From JAGOEF01 sp964511665 (GTDB taxonomy: Bacteria > Bacteroidota > Bacteroidia > Bacteroidales > ML635J-15), in assembly GCA_964511665.1 (NCBI GenBank), contig CAZEHA010000039.1, forward strand, positions 1-36,528: 36,528 nt of DNA, read 5' to 3'. Position numbers and translations under genes: made by a program. Shown piece by piece: positions 31,818 through 36,528 of the stretch (the first letter of the stretch is position 1; every line of letters begins with the position of its first letter). A model generated the notes under the pieces. That model was not told where the DNA came from. It did no database searches and saw only the letters and a list, made by a program, of their open reading frames with translations.

Positions 31818-34800
31818 ATGAAACTAATTTCACTTGCGCTGTTTACTGTTTTATGCATCGCTGCTTATGGTCAGCAGCCAGCACTACAGAAAGATATTAC
31901 CGAAATTACCGAAGCCGAAAAGCAACTATTGCTCAGTATTCCCGACCTTCCGGTACCCGAGCTGTATCAAACCAAGTCGATACCCTATGCTGTCGACAAT
32001 TCGCAGCTGATGTTTTTCAGGCCGATGTTTACCCAGGCGGGTATGAGTTGCGGTCAGGCTTCGTCAACCGGCATTTGTTTTACCTATGAAATGAACAGGG
32101 CACGTAATCTTCCGGCAAACACCAATGCCAATCTCTACCCTACACACTTTGTTTACAATTGGGTTTCGGGCGACTGGGGGTCTAACGGTGCCAGTTATTA
32201 CCACACTCTCGATTTGTTGAACAAGGTAGGCACTCCCAATCAGGAAGAATACGGTGGAACTATTGATGCCGGCGGCAATTTACGATGGATGACCGGATAT
32301 AACCTGTATTACAGCGCCATGCACAACAGGGTGAAAAGCTATTATGCCATCAGAAACATGAATACACCTACCGGAATACAAACATTGAAAAATTGGATTA
32401 ACGATCATCTCGATGGCTCGGAGCATGGCGGTTGTGCCATTTTTTATTCGTCGGTGCCCTATCCCGATGCCAGTCTGCCTGCCGGAACCGAAGAAGCCGG
32501 AAAGTATGTAATTACTACCCTTTCGGGAGGTACGGCCCACTCGATGGCCGTGCTGGGGTACAACGACAGCATTCGCTACGACTACAATGGCGACGGACAA
32601 TACACAAACCACATCGACCTGAACAGCGATGGTATAATTGATGCCCGCGACTGGGAAATTGGTGGTTTTAAAATGTGCAACACCTATTCGGGCGGACCCA
32701 ACTGGGCAAATGGAGGATTCAGCTATATTACCTACAAGGCCATTGCCGATGGAGCTTTTTGGTCGCATACTGTACATGTAATGAAGGTAAACCCCGACTA
32801 TGAACCCATGCTGACCGTAAAATCGCGCATTACCTACACAAACCGCAAGCGGCTGAAAGTTGTGGTAGGCATGGCTACCAACCTGTCGGCAACAGTTCCC
32901 GAGTATTATCTCGATTTTCCGATTTTCGACTATCAGGGTGGCGACAGGTTTATGACCGGAGGCACCGCCGAAATTGATAAAACCATTGAGTTTGGCCTCG
33001 ACATCACGCCATTTACGCATTTACTGGCTCCGGGACAAGAAGCAAAGTTCTTCTTAAAAGTAACCGAAAATGATGCCGATGCCTGGGGTGTTGGCCACAT
33101 TAACTATTTCTCGGTAATTGACTATTCAACGGGTAGTGCCAACGAAACTGCATGCAGCCAGACCGATGTTTTTATCAATCACAACACCACCACCATGCTC
33201 AGTTTGGTAAAGACTATAAACCATGCTCCGCCGCAGATTACCGACAATGCCCTGCCCACAGGCGCTATTCTGGCCAATTACTCGCATCAGATGACAGCCT
33301 CGGGGGGAACAGAACCCTACACCTGGAGTTTCGATACCGATTATCAGGTTAGTCAGTCGGTAACAGAATTTCCAACAGGAGGAACCAGCCAATCGCTCAG
33401 TGGATATACGCAAATAAACCTTGGTTTTGATTTTCCGTTTGCCGGAAATCAGTATTCATCGATTTGGGTATCGGCAAATGGGTTGATTGTTTTTCAGTCG
33501 GGCTTCAGTAACACCTTACCCTACAACAGCGACGACGAAATTATATTTCTGCATGCACGCTGCATCGCCCCGTTTTTTAATACCACTGTTACATCAACAT
33601 TCAAAAAGTTAGTTGCAGCCGATTATATTGTTTTGATGTTCGAAAATAGCGTACTCGACTATGCTGTAAAACTATATGCCTCGGGCGACATACAAATTAT
33701 TTATAAAGACAATACCATGACGGCTCAGCAGCAATATGTTGCAGGCATTTCGAATGGCACCGGAGTAAATGTTCAGCGTTTGTTGTTTCCCAACCAGACA
33801 TCGATAGCTAACGGTTTTGGCTACTACCTGCAGGCAAGGCTTGCGCCTGCCGAATTTAGTATCAGCGAAAGTGGTTTGCTAACCGGCTTACCTACGGTTG
33901 ATTATGTTTCGGTCGATTTTCATTTTAAGCTTGTCGACAACAACAATCTCATCAGTAAAAAAACAATACCTTTCATTACCGACGGACTAACCATGCTATT
34001 TATTCCGCACACGGCCAACAACGACATACCCGAATACAGCGAAACCGTAGATCTCGAAATTATTGCACAAAACCCCATGTCGTCGCCGGTAACTAATATC
34101 AATGTAAGCATGCAAAGTTCCGATACTTACATTACCATTACCGATGCTGCTGCAAGCCTCCCCAACTTAAACCCCGGGCAGCAAACAAGTCTGCTGAATG
34201 CCATGCAGTTTCAAATTGCGCCAAATGTTCCCGATCAGCATGTTGCGCAGTTTATGTTTACAGTATCGTCGGCGCAAAACACATGGAATTATCAAAAAAC
34301 ATTTACCATTAGTGCCCCGAAAATACAACCCGGCACCCATAGCGTTAACGATGGTGGCGACAACCTGCTGGCCGCCGGTGAAACAGCTGCTGTTTCGCTG
34401 AATGTTCACAACAACGGGCATTCGCCTGCCGGAAACATTCAAATAAGCCTAAGCAGTTTAAACGAGTATGTAAGCATTGTTTCGCAACCGGCTGTTATTT
34501 CGGCACTTAACCAAGGTTCTTTGGTTCCCGTAAGCTTTCAGGTGACTGTTTCGCCCAATGTTCCGCAACTGCAGCAGGCTGTTATTCAAATGGCCATCGC
34601 TGCCGATAACGGATATACAACAACCGAAACTTTCACACTCATTATTCACACTCCGGTGCTTACAGCCGGAGGTTTATCGGTGCTTGATGGCTACGATGGC
34701 ATATTAAGCGCGGGAGAAACTTCAGATGTAGTAATTCCGGTTTTCAACCAAGGCCTTATCGATGCTACCAATTTAACAATTGTACTGACTACCGCAGATG

Positions 34801-36416
34801 AGTACGTTACCATAAACAACAACACATACTCAACTTCGCTGATTAGTGCTGCTAACTCGGAATTTTGCACATTTAATCTCAGCATAAGTCCAACAGCACC
34901 TTTTGCACATTATGTGCCTTTCGACTTGCATATTACAGGCGATAACGGACTCGATATCACATTGCATGCATCAACGGTAATAGGTTTGCTGATTGAAACC
35001 TTTGAATCGGGCGATTTAAGTGCCTTTGAATGGGTGAGCAGCGGTACAGCGCCCTGGTATCCGGTTACCGATGTGGTTTACGAAGGCAATTACAGCCTTC
35101 GTTCGGGATCGATTACCCATGATGAGTCGTCGGTATTAAGCATCACGGTAACAGTGGTTGCCGATGGATTATTGTCGTTTGCCTACAAGGTGTCGAGCGA
35201 AAACTATTACGATTTTCTTGAGTTTATGGAAGATGGGCAGGTTGTTGCTTCATGGTCGGGAGTGGTTCCGTGGACGGTTTACAACCATCAGGCTACGGCA
35301 GGAGACCATACCTATGCATGGCGGTACCGAAAAGATTATACGGTAAGTTCAAATCAGGACTGTGCCTGGATCGACAATATCGTTTTTCCGGCCATCAACG
35401 GAAATCCACCCATGCTACAGCTCAGCAATAGCGAAGTATTTAAGGTAATGTATACCGACGAAACCGATACCGACACTTTGATAATGACCAACATAGGAGG
35501 GGGAATTCTCGATTATTCGGTTTCTCTCGAGTTTCCTCAGTCGAAAGCGCTGAAAAATATTACGGGTTCAACGCTTACCAGTAGCATTGAATCGTTTATG
35601 CCGGGCGAAACTTACGATGTGCTTTTTACCGTTCACAATGCATCTCCCGATCAGGAGTGGCTAAAAACCATTGTCATCGATTTTCCCGAAGGCTTTGTTG
35701 TAAATTCATATACCTCTTTTAACGGTGGTTCCGGAGGCCCTTTAAGCTGTAGCAGCAGTACCGGGGAGGGTGTTGAGCTTACATGGACGACTGATAATCA
35801 GTGGGGAACCATTTATGGAAACGAAACGGCAACTTGCACAGTAAATATTACGATTAATGAATCGTTCGGTAGCTCGGCAGCCGATATTTTCTATACTTTG
35901 TATGGCGATATTTACGGGTCGGAACCACACACTCTCGAAGGCCAAATTACCTGGGTGAATCTTGGTGATTTCTGGCTGGTTTTAAATCCTGTTGTCGGGT
36001 CAATACCATTCAATACTTCAGCCGATTTATACATGCATTTTAATACCGAAGGTCTCGATAATGGCTATTATTATGCCAACATTCGCATTACACATTCGGC
36101 TGGAGTAAGCATTGTGCCGGTTAGCCTGCAAATTATTAATGTCGGTATCGATAATGCATCGCCGGCATCGGGCTTGCATGTTTACCCGAATCCGTTCTAC
36201 GATATTCTTCATGTCGACCTCGATAATAGCCCGGTTAAGTCGCTGGCATTATGCGATGTGCAGGGTCGCGAGTTGTGGAACTGGAGTGCAGAGCACGACT
36301 CGGGCAACCGCATAGTGATTGATGCAGCCGGGCTGAATCTTCGCCCCGGAATGTATCTCATAAAAATGCAAACCGAAAACGATATTGTTTATCGCAAGCT
36401 AACTAAGATAGAATAG
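31818..36416 (+). CDS. Large secreted papain-like (C1-type) protein with T9SS sorting domain
   Basis: The 1532-residue protein has a signal peptide ending IAAYGQ. Residues about 50-325 form a papain-like fold: Q73 and C78 in TQAGMSCGQAS, H241 in GGTAHSMAVLGYND and N288 in FKMCNTYSGG fit the oxyanion glutamine, nucleophile, histidine and asparagine. Two DxNxDG calcium-type loops (255-260 and 267-272) lie between H241 and N288. An Ig-like domain (about 478-720) is split by an inserted domain (about 515-673). Three CARDB-like repeats (about 727-1050) and a gingipain-adhesin-type jelly roll (about 1056-1195, with CAWIDNIVFP) follow. A BACON-like domain comes next, itself interrupted at about 1235-1383. 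The type A sorting domain (HVYPNPFYDILHVDL, LRPGMYLIKMQTEN) ends the protein. Catalytic activity is likely but unproven. Confidence 0.85.
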   Translation: MKLISLALFTVLCIAAYGQQPALQKDITEITEAEKQLLLSIPDLPVPELYQTKSIPYAVDNSQLMFFRPMFTQAGMSCGQASSTGICFTYEMNRARNLPANTNANLYPTHFVYNWVSGDWGSNGASYYHTLDLLNKVGTPNQEEYGGTIDAGGNLRWMTGYNLYYSAMHNRVKSYYAIRNMNTPTGIQTLKNWINDHLDGSEHGGCAIFYSSVPYPDASLPAGTEEAGKYVITTLSGGTAHSMAVLGYNDSIRYDYNGDGQYTNHIDLNSDGIIDARDWEIGGFKMCNTYSGGPNWANGGFSYITYKAIADGAFWSHTVHVMKVNPDYEPMLTVKSRITYTNRKRLKVVVGMATNLSATVPEYYLDFPIFDYQGGDRFMTGGTAEIDKTIEFGLDITPFTHLLAPGQEAKFFLKVTENDADAWGVGHINYFSVIDYSTGSANETACSQTDVFINHNTTTMLSLVKTINHAPPQITDNALPTGAILANYSHQMTASGGTEPYTWSFDTDYQVSQSVTEFPTGGTSQSLSGYTQINLGFDFPFAGNQYSSIWVSANGLIVFQSGFSNTLPYNSDDEIIFLHARCIAPFFNTTVTSTFKKLVAADYIVLMFENSVLDYAVKLYASGDIQIIYKDNTMTAQQQYVAGISNGTGVNVQRLLFPNQTSIANGFGYYLQARLAPAEFSISESGLLTGLPTVDYVSVDFHFKLVDNNNLISKKTIPFITDGLTMLFIPHTANNDIPEYSETVDLEIIAQNPMSSPVTNINVSMQSSDTYITITDAAASLPNLNPGQQTSLLNAMQFQIAPNVPDQHVAQFMFTVSSAQNTWNYQKTFTISAPKIQPGTHSVNDGGDNLLAAGETAAVSLNVHNNGHSPAGNIQISLSSLNEYVSIVSQPAVISALNQGSLVPVSFQVTVSPNVPQLQQAVIQMAIAADNGYTTTETFTLIIHTPVLTAGGLSVLDGYDGILSAGETSDVVIPVFNQGLIDATNLTIVLTTADEYVTINNNTYSTSLISAANSEFCTFNLSISPTAPFAHYVPFDLHITGDNGLDITLHASTVIGLLIETFESGDLSAFEWVSSGTAPWYPVTDVVYEGNYSLRSGSITHDESSVLSITVTVVADGLLSFAYKVSSENYYDFLEFMEDGQVVASWSGVVPWTVYNHQATAGDHTYAWRYRKDYTVSSNQDCAWIDNIVFPAINGNPPMLQLSNSEVFKVMYTDETDTDTLIMTNIGGGILDYSVSLEFPQSKALKNITGSTLTSSIESFMPGETYDVLFTVHNASPDQEWLKTIVIDFPEGFVVNSYTSFNGGSGGPLSCSSSTGEGVELTWTTDNQWGTIYGNETATCTVNITINESFGSSAADIFYTLYGDIYGSEPHTLEGQITWVNLGDFWLVLNPVVGSIPFNTSADLYMHFNTEGLDNGYYYANIRITHSAGVSIVPVSLQIINVGIDNASPASGLHVYPNPFYDILHVDLDNSPVKSLALCDVQGRELWNWSAEHDSGNRIVIDAAGLNLRPGMYLIKMQTENDIVYRKLTKIE

Positions 36417-36528
36417 TCTGATAACTTGCTGTTTAGGCCATCAAAAAATGCTTTAGCACCGATGCAAAGAATCTTTTAAATTCAATTAGTAAATGCGACA
36501 GAGATTGATTTTTCTCTCTTTCCGAAAT

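Overview
The window looks like a chromosomal segment from a member of the Bacteroidota, probably class Bacteroidia. Three independent signs point there. At least ten proteins carry a signal peptide and a type IX secretion (T9SS) type A or gliding-type C-terminal domain. Several transcription units have the Bacteroidota -7 box TAnnTTTG at a fixed distance from the start codon. Leaders are A-rich and lack Shine-Dalgarno sequences. I cannot name genus or species.

Layout. Positions 1-13143 are all on the minus strand. Read in the direction of transcription they hold a large secreted lamin-tail-domain protein, a membrane nucleotide-sugar dehydratase and a CvpA-family protein. Then come the translation/transcription operon rimP-nusA-infB followed by dusB, and two conserved-looking unknown genes, the last cut by the window edge. 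A divergent promoter region (13144-13383) separates this block from a plus-strand array.

Positions 13384-27447 are an array of mostly secreted T9SS substrates. There are three P-domain/fibronectin-type paralogues, a tandem pair of GLUG-type beta-helix proteins, a YWTD-propeller protein and a FISUMP-domain protein. The array is interrupted at 18832-20517 by a small membrane protein/HTH regulator pair and a gene for a four-helix-bundle protein of the 23S-rRNA-intervening-sequence/Avd family. metG follows at 27515. After it come a convergent T9SS gene, a SixA-like phosphatase and a 1532-residue papain-like secreted protein that nearly reaches the end of the window.

The most striking feature is a family of five palindromic repeats (17122-24462) placed in the spaces between array genes. 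Each copy has a left arm of 7-nt tandem units (AANNCAG), a core of exactly 92 nt, and an inverted right arm of the same heptad type. The core length is unchanged even in a copy that differs at about a third of positions. Three copies end exactly 16 nt before the start codon of a secreted-protein gene, and two flank the four-helix-bundle gene. Relatives of that protein are encoded inside stem-forming intervening sequences of 23S rRNA. This suggests an undescribed mobile or RNA-level element that places or controls secreted-protein genes. Nearby are signs of recent recombination between paralogues: a 251-nt block with no differences between the two GLUG genes, and sorting domains much more alike than the bodies they are attached to.
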